This document shows, in pieces, positions 1 to 6,917 of a DNA stretch of 18,753 nt. The DNA lies in the NCBI GenBank assembly GCA_002308635.1, contig DBWG01000028.1:11733-30485 (forward strand). Reading direction: 5' to 3'. The first letter of the stretch is position 1, and each line of letters starts with the position of its first letter. The notes beneath the pieces were generated by a model. The model did no database searches and was not told the origin of the DNA. It saw only the letters and a program-made list of their open reading frames with translations. Made by a program: the position numbers and the translations under genes. The stretch comes from Ruminococcaceae bacterium UBA1244 (GTDB lineage: Bacteria; Bacillota; Clostridia; Oscillospirales; Acutalibacteraceae).

Positions 1-504
1 ATCACAAAGTGCGTAACACACATGATGCGTGACTACGGTCCTCAGCAAAGCCCCCAGAACGCTTTTCTTCTGAATCTCGGTCTCGAAACACTCTTCCTCC
101 GCATGGAGCGTCACTGCTCAAACGCTCAGAAGGTCGCAGAATACCTTGAAAACAACGACAAGGTAGAGTGGGTAAACTATCCCGGACTCAAGAGCAACAA
201 GTACTATGAGAGAGCAAAGAAGTATATGCCAAACGGTTCATGCGGCGTTATCTCCTTCGGCGTAAAGGGCGGCAGAGAAAAGGCAATGCAGTTCATGGAT
301 AATCTTGACATGATAAAGCTTGTTATCCACGTTGCAGACGCACGTACCTGTGCGCTCCATCCCGCAAGCACAACTCACCGTCAGCTCACCGACCAGCAGC
401 TTGAAGACTGCGGCGTAAAGCCGAATCTTATCAGAATGTCTGTCGGCATCGAATACGTTGACGATATCATTGCCGACCTCGAACAGGCATTTGCAAAAAT
501 CTGA
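1..504 (+). CDS. O-acetylhomoserine sulfhydrylase (MetY-type), 3' part only
   Basis: The gene is cut by the left edge; the frame is open from base 1 to a TGA at 502-504, giving the last 167 residues. The segment is typical of the C-terminal domain of the Cys/Met-metabolism PLP enzymes, in particular O-acetylhomoserine aminocarboxypropyltransferase: GPQQSPQNAFLLNLGLETL, then HVADARTCALHPASTTHRQL, then RMSVGIEYVDDIIADLEQA. Family knowledge: the enzyme makes homocysteine (or methionine) from O-acetylhomoserine and sulfide in the cytoplasm. The PLP-binding lysine would lie upstream and cannot be checked. Cystathionine gamma-synthase and methionine gamma-lyase are relatives; the wording of the HPASTTHRQL region favours MetY. 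No clear intrinsic terminator follows directly after the stop. Confidence 0.9.
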   Translation: MTKCVTHMMRDYGPQQSPQNAFLLNLGLETLFLRMERHCSNAQKVAEYLENNDKVEWVNYPGLKSNKYYERAKKYMPNGSCGVISFGVKGGREKAMQFMDNLDMIKLVIHVADARTCALHPASTTHRQLTDQQLEDCGVKPNLIRMSVGIEYVDDIIADLEQAFAKI

Positions 505-548
505 TAATAAACACCTGAATCCGTGAAACCAAAAGCGGAATAAAGTTC

Positions 549-756
549 GTTTTCGGGGGATGTCAGGAGGGACTTTTCCGAAAAAGTCCCCCCTGACTCG
601 CCGTCCGCAGACGGCGAAACTCCTTAGACTTCAAGCGCTCTTGCGGTTCAAAATAAGTTTTCCGCTGCGAGCAGCAGCGACGCAGTGTCTCCGCCCCCAA
701 CTTTACAGCGCAAAAGTTCTCGATTGTGCATACACTCCAAACTTTACAAAGGCATA
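549..756. repeat. Hairpin-rich intergenic element, probably a dispersed repeat
   Basis: Three inverted repeats sit in a row. 562-597 is a long near-perfect hairpin built from GTCAGGAGGGACTTTT and its partner. 599-616 is a perfect 7-base stem (CGCCGTC/GACGGCG) with a 4-base loop. 663-679 is a perfect 6-base stem (CGCTGC/GCAGCG). Two related AACTTTACA words follow near 699 and 739. An ORF spans most of it (560-757, 65 codons), but its Arg/Pro/Lys-rich product looks like translated structured DNA. No T-tract follows the big hairpin, so it is not a standard terminator. The arrangement suggests a non-coding element of the kind scattered between genes in Ruminococcus-like genomes; that it is dispersed is inference. 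Confidence 0.5.
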
Positions 757-785
757 ATCAGGGATCTCACCGCATAGAATATGAT

Positions 786-793
786 AAAGGCGG
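786..793 (+). promoter_or_regulatory. Ribosome binding site that sets the tspO start at GTG 802
   Basis: AAAGGCGG lies 8 bases before an in-frame GTG at 802, whereas the ATG at 781 has no purine-rich site ahead of it. The same AAAGGCGG-type site precedes murD (4764-4771). This favours the GTG start. Confidence 0.65.
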
Positions 794-801
794 TGAAGCG
801 T

Positions 802-1269
802 GTGAAAACAAGCAGGAAAACTCTCATATATTCCTTTGTACTTACCTTTCTCTTTGCGATAGGCGGCGGCATAGTGACCTATGCGGGAATGTCACATTAT
901 AAAGATGCGGCACAGCCTCCGCTTACTCCTCCGTCATGGCTGTTCCCTGTTGTGTGGACGATACTTTTTGCACTCATGGCTTATGGTGCGGCAAGGGTAT
1001 ATGATTCCGTAAACAGCGCTATGCCGAGAGCGATACTCGTCTACTTTATTCAGCTAACGATGAATTTCTGGTGGTGCGTACTGTTCTTCGGGTTCGGGCT
1101 GTATCTGTTCTCGTTTATCTGGCTGATACTCCTCTGGATCGCAGTTCTCGTTATGCTCATACTATTTTACCGGATAGACAGGCTGTCGGGACTGATACAG
1201 ATACCCTATCTTTTGTGGCTTAGCTTTGCGGCATATCTGAATCTTGCAATATGGATCCTCAACAAATAA
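802..1269 (+). CDS. tspO: TspO/MBR family membrane protein (tryptophan-rich sensory protein)
   Basis: The protein of about 155 residues has five hydrophobic helices and the family hallmarks: a GGGIVTYAGM first helix, the loop PPLTPPSWLFPVVWTILF, an FWWCVLFF helix and a C-terminal LLWLSFAAYLNLAIW. Length matches bacterial TspO (about 155-160). Family knowledge: TspO proteins sit in the membrane and bind porphyrins and other hydrophobic ligands; their role in Firmicutes is unsettled. The GTG start at 802 is chosen because AAAGGCGG lies 8 bases upstream; an ATG at 781 would add seven residues without a ribosome binding site. It stands alone, convergent with the ABC permease gene, and ends just before a shared terminator. 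Confidence 0.9.
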   Translation: MKTSRKTLIYSFVLTFLFAIGGGIVTYAGMSHYKDAAQPPLTPPSWLFPVVWTILFALMAYGAARVYDSVNSAMPRAILVYFIQLTMNFWWCVLFFGFGLYLFSFIWLILLWIAVLVMLILFYRIDRLSGLIQIPYLLWLSFAAYLNLAIWILNK

Positions 1270-1274
1270 AAAAC

Positions 1275-1312
1275 AAGGCGCATTTTCCGTATCACAGCGG
1301 AAGATGCGCCTT
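1275..1312. terminator. Bidirectional intrinsic terminator between tspO and ABC permease
   Basis: A 15-base stem (1275-1289 with 1298-1312, AAGGCGCATTTTCCG and its partner, one G-T wobble) with an 8-base loop. A T-rich run follows on the plus strand (TTTATTGTGTT) and, reading the minus strand, GTTTTTTATTT follows. It lies between two convergent stops and can serve both genes. Confidence 0.88.
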
Positions 1313-1319
1313 TATTGTG

Positions 1320-2600
1320 TTATTTCTTTTTTGCGGCTTTGAACATTTTGTTTGTCCTGTGCTGTTCGATGAGGAGCTTTATGATCTCACCGGGCTTTGG
1401 TGTCTTGCCGTAGAGAAGTACGCCGACTCTGTAGATCGCCGCCGCAAGCATACCAAGAAGATATACGGATACAAGCTGTACGCCTACCGAGAGAAGTATC
1501 TCCCACGTTGGGACATCCGAAAGCGCCACTCTTGCAAACATCGCTATCGGCGCAGTAAACGGTATATAAGAGCATACTGTCATCAATGTGCCGTCAAGCG
1601 TTCCGGAGTTTATTGCAAATACAACTATCATAAACGCAATTACTATAAAGAACATTACCGGAGAAGTAAGCGTATTCAGGTCTTCGCTCCTTGAAGCCAG
1701 CGATGCAAGCGCACCCATAAGGAACGAATAGATAAAATATCCGAGCAGGAAGAACAGCAATGCAAATCCTATCGTTTCTGGTCTGAAATTCAGAAAATCC
1801 CTTATAGTGTCCGGCAGAACGTCAGTCGAAACCGTTTTCATTGATACAAGTGCAGTAGAAGTGATAAGCACAAGCTGTGTCAGTCCGGCAAGTCCCGAAC
1901 CGAATACCTTTCCGAACATAAGGTGAGACGGCTTTGCGCAGGTTATGAGCATTTCCATTGCACGGCTGTTCTTTTCCGAAACAACGCTCTGTGACACCAT
2001 CTGACCGTACATGATTATCGCCATATACAGAAGCATCATCAGAAGATATGCCGACCAGAAATTCTTTGTCTGATCCGTGCCGGTGGTGATAGTCTCAGAC
2101 TTTATCTGTGCGGAGAGTATCTCGGCGGTCTTTTCGGGAGAAACTCCCTGTTCTTCAAGCTTTACCGTCCGGTATATATCCCGGAGTAAAGCACCAATAT
2201 TCTGGGTATCGGTATTTGTGAGCGTGTTGTTCTTTGTGATATACGTAAACGAAAGCTGATCGTTTATAATTACGCCGAAACGATATCTTGAACTGTTGAC
2301 GTTTTCGACAAGTTCATCCTTGTCCTTTGCGTCAAGCTTTATCTCAAAATTCTGATATGCGGCTTCAAAGGTCTTTTTTACAATATCTCCCTTGTTGTAG
2401 GCATTGTCGATAACAGCGATTATAGGCTTGTCTTCTCCGCCGCCGCCCGACTTTTCCGAATCCATTATCGACACCATCAGTCCCGGAAGAAAGGTCATCA
2501 GCACAATGAGCAGGATAAACACCAGAGTCGAGATTATAAACGACTTCGTCTTTACACAGCCGAAAAATTCAAATTTAAGTACCTGTAAAATATGCTTCAT
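1320..2600 (-). CDS. ABC-2 type exporter permease (NatB-like)
   Basis: The 426-residue membrane protein has one helix near residues 20-46, a large external loop (about 50-185) and a cluster of about five helices from residue 185 to 400. This is the layout of the ABC2_membrane_3 / NatB family. The motif YLLMMLLYMAIIMYGQMVSQ followed by VVSEKNSRAMEMLITCAKP is typical: the EK(N/T)SR..E.L stretch is the coupling helix that meets the ATPase. The start at 2600 has GGAGGCGGGAG just upstream and overlaps the ATPase stop by ATGA, so the two are translated together. Family knowledge: NatAB exports Na+; relatives export peptides or drugs. The substrate here is unknown. The C-terminus ends in a basic AAKKK tail. 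Confidence 0.88.
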   Translation of the reverse strand: MKHILQVLKFEFFGCVKTKSFIISTLVFILLIVLMTFLPGLMVSIMDSEKSGGGGEDKPIIAVIDNAYNKGDIVKKTFEAAYQNFEIKLDAKDKDELVENVNSSRYRFGVIINDQLSFTYITKNNTLTNTDTQNIGALLRDIYRTVKLEEQGVSPEKTAEILSAQIKSETITTGTDQTKNFWSAYLLMMLLYMAIIMYGQMVSQSVVSEKNSRAMEMLITCAKPSHLMFGKVFGSGLAGLTQLVLITSTALVSMKTVSTDVLPDTIRDFLNFRPETIGFALLFFLLGYFIYSFLMGALASLASRSEDLNTLTSPVMFFIVIAFMIVVFAINSGTLDGTLMTVCSYIPFTAPIAMFARVALSDVPTWEILLSVGVQLVSVYLLGMLAAAIYRVGVLLYGKTPKPGEIIKLLIEQHRTNKMFKAAKKK

Positions 2601-3523
2601 ACTCCCGCCTCCGTATATTCAACAAAGATGTCGCTCATTGAAGGCTCGCACACCCTGAATGAATCTATATCAAACCTCTGCTCCGAAAGCTCCGAGAGCA
2701 GTCTGCCCTTGAAGGCGGGGTCTTTTAATCTGACGAAAACGGTATTCCTGTCCTGTTCGTCCGATACGGCGGAAATTATGTCTCCGCTCATTTTGCGGAT
2801 AATGAAAGGAACTATCTTTTCTGCGTCAGCCGAAGACACTGCGATCCTGTCACGGGGATAGCCCCGCTTGATGTCGTTTATCTTACCGCTGAGAACTATT
2901 TTTCCTCCGTTGAGTATTGCGATATTGTCGCAGAATTCCTCGATGTAGTTCATCTGGTGGCTCGAAAACAATACCACAGACCCGCCTGCGATCATCTCCT
3001 TGATAACGTCCTTGAGTATCATCGCATTCACGGGGTCAAGACCGGAAAAAGGCTCGTCAAGAATAACTATCTGCGGGTCGCACATAAGAGTTGCGGCAAG
3101 CTGTATTTTCTGCTGATTGCCCTTGCTGAGAGTCTCAAGCTTTTTGTTTTTGTATTCGCTCATTCCCATGCGTTCAAGCCACCTGTCGCAGGCTTTTTTT
3201 GCATCGTTTTTGGTCATGCCCCTGAGTACAGCAAGATAAACGAGCTGCTCTGCGATCTGTTTTTTGGGATACAGTCCTCTTTCCTCCGGCATATAGCCTA
3301 TGCGTATCTTTCTGCGGTCAACAGGCTTTCCGTCCATGAGGACTTCGCCGCTGTCAGCAAAAAATACACCCATGATAATTCGTATCGTAGTGGTTTTTCC
3401 TGCGCCGTTCCTGCCGAGAAGTCCGAGAGCGGAACCGCCCTGAGCAGTGAACGATATATTTTTTAGCACTTCCTTTTCACCGAAACTTTTGCAAAGCGAT
3501 TTTATTTCAAGTTCCAAATCCAT
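2597..3523 (-). CDS. ABC transporter ATP-binding protein (NatA-like)
   Basis: This is the ATPase partner of the permease at 1320-2600. Counting from the ATG at 3523, Walker A is GRNGAGKTT (37-45), the Q-loop region lies near Y77-MPEERGLY, the ABC signature is LSKGNQQK (132-139), Walker B is VILDEPFSGLDP with D156 and E157, and an SSHQM H-loop follows near residue 190. After about residue 215 comes a C-terminal domain of about 90 residues of the kind found in NatA-type ATPases (DUF4162-like). A GTG directly before the ATG (3526) is an alternative start; the AGG in the leader is better spaced for the ATG. A consensus-like promoter lies at 3549-3578. The ATPase-permease order and ATGA overlap are usual for this family. 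Confidence 0.93.
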   Translation of the reverse strand: MDLELEIKSLCKSFGEKEVLKNISFTAQGGSALGLLGRNGAGKTTTIRIIMGVFFADSGEVLMDGKPVDRRKIRIGYMPEERGLYPKKQIAEQLVYLAVLRGMTKNDAKKACDRWLERMGMSEYKNKKLETLSKGNQQKIQLAATLMCDPQIVILDEPFSGLDPVNAMILKDVIKEMIAGGSVVLFSSHQMNYIEEFCDNIAILNGGKIVLSGKINDIKRGYPRDRIAVSSADAEKIVPFIIRKMSGDIISAVSDEQDRNTVFVRLKDPAFKGRLLSELSEQRFDIDSFRVCEPSMSDIFVEYTEAGV

Positions 3524-3548
3524 CACCAGACCTATATTAATTGTGATA

Positions 3549-3578
3549 ATGATACCATTTTTTGTGCCGGTATGTCAA
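3549..3578 (-). promoter_or_regulatory. Sigma-A-type promoter for the NatAB-like operon
   Basis: Reading the minus strand, TTGACA (3578-3573), an 18-base spacer and TATCAT (3554-3549). It lies about 25 bases ahead of the ATPase start. The spacer is one base longer than ideal. Confidence 0.65.
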
Positions 3579-3635
3579 GCAGATAACTTTTCTCAAAGCT
3601 GTTTTTTCCTGTAGAGAAGAAGTGATATAAAAAAA

Positions 3636-3666
3636 ATTCCCGAAACGGCAAAACCGCTTCGGGAAT
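3636..3666 (-). terminator. Intrinsic terminator of the Bax inhibitor-1 family gene
   Basis: A 13-base stem with one mismatch (ATTCCCGAAGCGG with CCGTTTCGGGAAT on the minus strand), a 5-base loop, and a run of T after it on the minus strand (the A run at 3629-3636 on the plus strand). It lies 20 bases past the stop codon at 3687. Confidence 0.88.
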
Positions 3667-3686
3667 AAAATATCTCTCAAAACTAT

Positions 3687-4577
3687 TTATCTTTGCTTTC
3701 CGAAAAGACGGAGGATATAGATGAAGAGATTGACAAAGTCAAGATAAAGCTGCAAAGCAAGGTTTACTGACATCTTTTTGAGCATTACTTCATCATTTGC
3801 AAGAGCGGCATAGCTCTTCTTGATCTTCTGAGCGTCATAAGCGGTAAGACCGATGAAGATGATAATGCCCAGAACGCCGATAAGCAGTGAATTGTAATGA
3901 CCGATAAGGAGCATGACCGACGAATAGATGACAAGGAATATAAGACCGATAATAAGTATCGTGCCGAGATTTGTGAGGTCACGCTTGGTAACGATACCAT
4001 AGATCGCAAATGTCATGAACATCATAGCGGTTGCCGCAAAAGCGAATACCGTTGATCCTGCGTCATAGAAGCACAGGATCGGAGTAAGCGTAATGCCGCT
4101 CACAAGGGAATAAACAAAGAACATTATAAGGCTTGCGGTGTGGGACATTTTTGTTACGAAGAATCCGAGAACTATAGCAAGTACAATTTCAACAACGATA
4201 CCGCCGTAGTATATCGGAGCAAAGGACGCTAACTTTTCGATCTGGGAGGAAATACTTCCAGAAGTGAGGTAGAGCATCAGCGCAAATGCTGCGCCGAAGG
4301 TGACAAACAGCCCTATGCCCATCCACAAAAAGATCATCTTGCTGTATTCCGCAAGGCTGACTCTTGCCTGCGTCTGAACTGCTGTTCCGGCATAGCCCAT
4401 ATTCGGAGCAAAGCCATAGTTCTGACCATAGCCCTGATTCGGATTCTGATATGTGCCGCCGTCATAGGGACGATAACCGTTGGTTTGTGAGTTGTTATAT
4501 CCGCCGTTGGGATCATAACCGCCGTTGTACGGGCTGTAGTTGTTATGGTTCCTGTTCGGATCATAGCCGTTATTCAT
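3687..4577 (-). CDS. Bax inhibitor-1 / YccA family membrane protein with Asn/Gly/Tyr-rich N-terminal tail
   Basis: The C-terminal 230 residues form about seven hydrophobic helices with typical BI-1 features: YSLVSGITLTPIL in the middle, GLTAYDAQKIKKSY near the end, and ALQLYLDFVNLFIYILRLFG at the C-terminus. Family knowledge: BI-1 proteins (bacterial YetJ/YbhL/YccA) are membrane proteins; B. subtilis YetJ is a pH-sensitive Ca2+ leak channel. The first 65 or so residues are soluble and very rich in Asn, Gly, Tyr and Pro, with repeated YDPN and NGGY words, so probably disordered. The start at 4577 is preferred because AAAGGA lies 8 bases upstream; the ATG at 4583 would be only 2 bases from it and would add two residues. 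It is a single gene with its own promoter and terminator. Confidence 0.9.
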   Translation of the reverse strand: MNNGYDPNRNHNNYSPYNGGYDPNGGYNNSQTNGYRPYDGGTYQNPNQGYGQNYGFAPNMGYAGTAVQTQARVSLAEYSKMIFLWMGIGLFVTFGAAFALMLYLTSGSISSQIEKLASFAPIYYGGIVVEIVLAIVLGFFVTKMSHTASLIMFFVYSLVSGITLTPILCFYDAGSTVFAFAATAMMFMTFAIYGIVTKRDLTNLGTILIIGLIFLVIYSSVMLLIGHYNSLLIGVLGIIIFIGLTAYDAQKIKKSYAALANDEVMLKKMSVNLALQLYLDFVNLFIYILRLFGKQR

Positions 4578-4608
4578 AAACATCTTCCTTTCATTATTTG
4601 ATAACTAT

Positions 4609-4637
4609 AATATACCCCTTTTCCTTTTAAAAGTCAA
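4609..4637 (-). promoter_or_regulatory. Promoter for the Bax inhibitor-1 family gene
   Basis: Reading the minus strand, TTGACT (4637-4632), a 17-base spacer and TATATT (4614-4609), about 30 bases ahead of the start codon. Confidence 0.7.
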
Positions 4638-4714
4638 CATACATACTTCACCGAAAAATCGGAAAAAACTGACAAAAATCATTAAATAATATGACGGCAA
4701 TATATTTTTTATCA

Positions 4715-4743
4715 TTGAATTTACAGATGATTTGGAATATAAT
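4715..4743 (+). promoter_or_regulatory. Promoter for murD and the nine-gene unit
   Basis: TTGAAT (4715-4720), a 17-base spacer and a perfect TATAAT (4738-4743), 35 bases before the murD start. It is divergent from the BI-1 promoter. I see no other clear promoter before 13961, so it probably drives the genes to the terminator at 13963-14005. Confidence 0.7.
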
Positions 4744-4778
4744 GATAGATGTAATATTATCTGAAAGGCGGCTCTGAC

Positions 4779-6173
4779 ATGGAGAACAATATAAAGAGGT
4801 TTCTTGAAGGACTAAACGGAAAGACTATCGCACTCTGCGGTATCGGCGGGAGCAACCTGCCCTTGATACAGCTTTTCGGCAAATACGGCGCAAAGGTCCT
4901 TGCCTGCGACAAGCGTGAACGTGAAGCACTCGGCGAAAACGGCGCTCTTGCAGAGGAATACGGAGCAGAACTGCGTCTTGGTGAAAATTATCTCAAAGAT
5001 CTTGATGCCGACATAATATTCCGCACACCCGGAATGAGATACTATATGGACGAGCTGACAGAAGCCCGCAAAAACGGCACCGCTGTCACCAGCGAAATGG
5101 AGGTGTTTTTTGATCTCTGTCCCTGCAAAACGATCGCAGTAACGGGCAGTGACGGAAAGACCACAACGACCACCATTATTTCCGAAATGCTCAAGGCTCA
5201 GGGCTATACGGTGCATTTAGGAGGAAATATCGGCCGTCCTCTGCTCCCCGACATTGAAAACATAAATCCCGAAGACATCGCAGTTGTGGAGCTTTCAAGC
5301 TTCCAGCTCATTTCCATGAGGAAAAGTCCGGATATCGCCGTTGTTACAAATCTTGCTCCGAACCATCTCGACATTCACAAGGATATGCAGGAGTATATCG
5401 ACTCAAAGAAAAATATCGTCCTCCACCAGAACGCTTTCGGCAGGGCTGTCCTTAACCTTGACAACGAGATATCAAATTCATTTGAAGAATACACCAGAGG
5501 TCAGACCTGTAAGTTCTCACGCAGAAGCCCCGTCGAAAACGGCGCATATATGTCTGCTGACGGAAAGATCATTATGAACGACTACGGAAAAGAGAACGTC
5601 ATAATGCAGGCTTCGGATATAAAAATACCCGGACTTCACAATATCGAAAATTACCTTGCCGCAATAAGCGCAGTGTGGGGTCTCGTAACGCCCGAAACAA
5701 TAAAACAGGTCGCCGTGAACTTCGGCGGAGTCGAACACCGTGCAGAGCTTGTCAGAGTGCTTGACGGAGTAAGCTACTATAATGACGCTATCGGCACAAG
5801 CCCCACAAGAACAGTAAAGGGTACTCTCTCGCTCTATGACAGAAAGATAATTCTTATCGCCGGAGGCTATGACAAACATCTGTCATACGATGAGATGGGC
5901 GCAGTTGTACCCGAAAAGGTCAAGGTGCTTATCCTTTTCGGCGCTACTGCCGACAAGATAGAGAACGCAACAAAAGCCGCCGCCTCTTACAGCGATGGAA
6001 ACCCTGTCATCATCAGGGTCAGCAATATGGAGGAAGCAGTAAAAGCCGCAAGAGAAAACGCTGTTGAAGGAGATATCGTTTCTATGTCGCCTGCCAGCGC
6101 AAGCTTTGATATGTACAAAAACTTTGCAGAAAAGGGACTCCATTTCAAAAAGATCGTAAACGAGATGGAGTAA
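4779..6173 (+). CDS. murD: UDP-N-acetylmuramoyl-L-alanine--D-glutamate ligase
   Basis: The 464-residue protein has the three-domain Mur ligase layout and the usual MurD length (about 450). The N-terminal Rossmann-like domain starts with GKTIALCGIGGSN. The ATP-binding P-loop is TGSDGKTTTT (122-131). The central domain has VVELSSFQL (169-177) and TNLAPNHLDIH (190-200), with the likely carbamylated lysine in the SKK at 209-211. The C-terminal domain starts with GGVEHRAE and contains YNDAIGTSPTRT (334-345), then LIAGGYDK and LSPASASFDM-like SMSPASASFDM. Family knowledge: it adds D-glutamate to UDP-MurNAc-L-Ala in the cytoplasm during peptidoglycan synthesis. AAAGGCGG precedes the ATG. The S/K of the classic NDSKATN motif is replaced here (NDAIGTS); related Clostridia vary at this point. 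It heads the unit instead of lying in an mra/mur cluster. Confidence 0.95.
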   Translation: MENNIKRFLEGLNGKTIALCGIGGSNLPLIQLFGKYGAKVLACDKREREALGENGALAEEYGAELRLGENYLKDLDADIIFRTPGMRYYMDELTEARKNGTAVTSEMEVFFDLCPCKTIAVTGSDGKTTTTTIISEMLKAQGYTVHLGGNIGRPLLPDIENINPEDIAVVELSSFQLISMRKSPDIAVVTNLAPNHLDIHKDMQEYIDSKKNIVLHQNAFGRAVLNLDNEISNSFEEYTRGQTCKFSRRSPVENGAYMSADGKIIMNDYGKENVIMQASDIKIPGLHNIENYLAAISAVWGLVTPETIKQVAVNFGGVEHRAELVRVLDGVSYYNDAIGTSPTRTVKGTLSLYDRKIILIAGGYDKHLSYDEMGAVVPEKVKVLILFGATADKIENATKAAASYSDGNPVIIRVSNMEEAVKAARENAVEGDIVSMSPASASFDMYKNFAEKGLHFKKIVNEME

Positions 6174-6182
6174 TGGATCAAT

Positions 6183-6902
6183 ATGAAGAAGATACTTTTG
6201 ATTCTGATGCTTGTCATCTGTCTGACAGCGGTATCGGCGGGCTGTTCAAAAAACACTGAAAATGAGCCTGATGATACAGTCTCAGTCAGCCGTGAGACCG
6301 TCATGCGCTCATGGAGCATTGAGGATATCCGCAGCAGGCTCGGCAGTCTTGCAGTCCCTGTTGAAGATATCGACTTCAAAACCGAGCTTTATGACAAAAT
6401 CAGAAATATTACGGTATTCAGGACTTATGTTGAGTTTTCCGGAAACAGCGGCGATATTAATTCCGTTATTTCAGAGCTGTGTACAATGGAAAACGAAAAC
6501 TTGTTTCTTGAAAGCATAAAATTATCGGATGCCGGAGAAAAACATGAACTTGCCGTTTCTCTCGTGAACCCGACAGGCTTGGACAAAGGCTCCGAAGATA
6601 CGGCAGGATACATAAAAAATGAATGGGCAAACCTTGACCGAAGCGGTCTTATGACTGCACTGACCGTGCTTCACAAGGAGTACAGTGTCAAGGGCTATGA
6701 AGCAAGTCTTATGCTTGACGGACAGGATAAAGCGAAAATAAAGCTTGCAATAGCTTTTTCGACACAGGATAATTTCAAAAAATATCAGACGGCACTTTCT
6801 GAGGACGGAAGATTTGAACTCAGTTCTCCGGAAGCACTGAGCGATACTGAAATTCTGTCCGATACGGTCGTTACAATTTTGACTGACCAATTCAACAAAT
6901 AG
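6183..6902 (+). CDS. Putative lipoprotein, possible PilO/GspM-like fold
   Basis: The 239-residue protein starts with a lipoprotein signal: MKK, a hydrophobic stretch, and SAGC with the lipidated Cys at 21. The mature part is hydrophilic. Residues about 75-125 read as strand-helix-strand: FRTYVEFSGNSGDINSVISE, then NLFLESIKLSDAGEKHELAVSL. That pattern resembles the PilO/GspM ferredoxin-like domain of type IV pilus and type II secretion machines; this is inferred by eye only. A second strand-rich segment follows (SVKGYEASLMLDGQDKAKIK). I do not recognise the family as a whole. It starts 9 bases after murD with only a weak binding site, so it may be translated by coupling. The next gene is a lipoprotein of similar design. 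Cell-surface anchoring is likely; function unknown. Confidence 0.75.
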   Translation: MKKILLILMLVICLTAVSAGCSKNTENEPDDTVSVSRETVMRSWSIEDIRSRLGSLAVPVEDIDFKTELYDKIRNITVFRTYVEFSGNSGDINSVISELCTMENENLFLESIKLSDAGEKHELAVSLVNPTGLDKGSEDTAGYIKNEWANLDRSGLMTALTVLHKEYSVKGYEASLMLDGQDKAKIKLAIAFSTQDNFKKYQTALSEDGRFELSSPEALSDTEILSDTVVTILTDQFNK

Positions 6903-6917
6903 AAAGGACAGATCATT

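Noticed and set aside
560..757. 65-codon ORF between metY and tspO
   Set aside because: It overlies three hairpins, has no ribosome binding site, and its product is a low-information Arg/Lys/Pro-rich string; the DNA reads better as a structured element.
1251..1694. Plus-strand ORF opposite the ABC permease gene
   Set aside because: It runs through the terminator and is antisense to a well-supported permease; its Tyr/Arg/Lys/His-rich product matches a shadow frame.
2957..3466. 169-codon plus-strand ORF opposite the ABC ATPase gene
   Set aside because: The minus strand has full Walker A, signature and Walker B motifs; the plus-strand product shows no domain or binding site.
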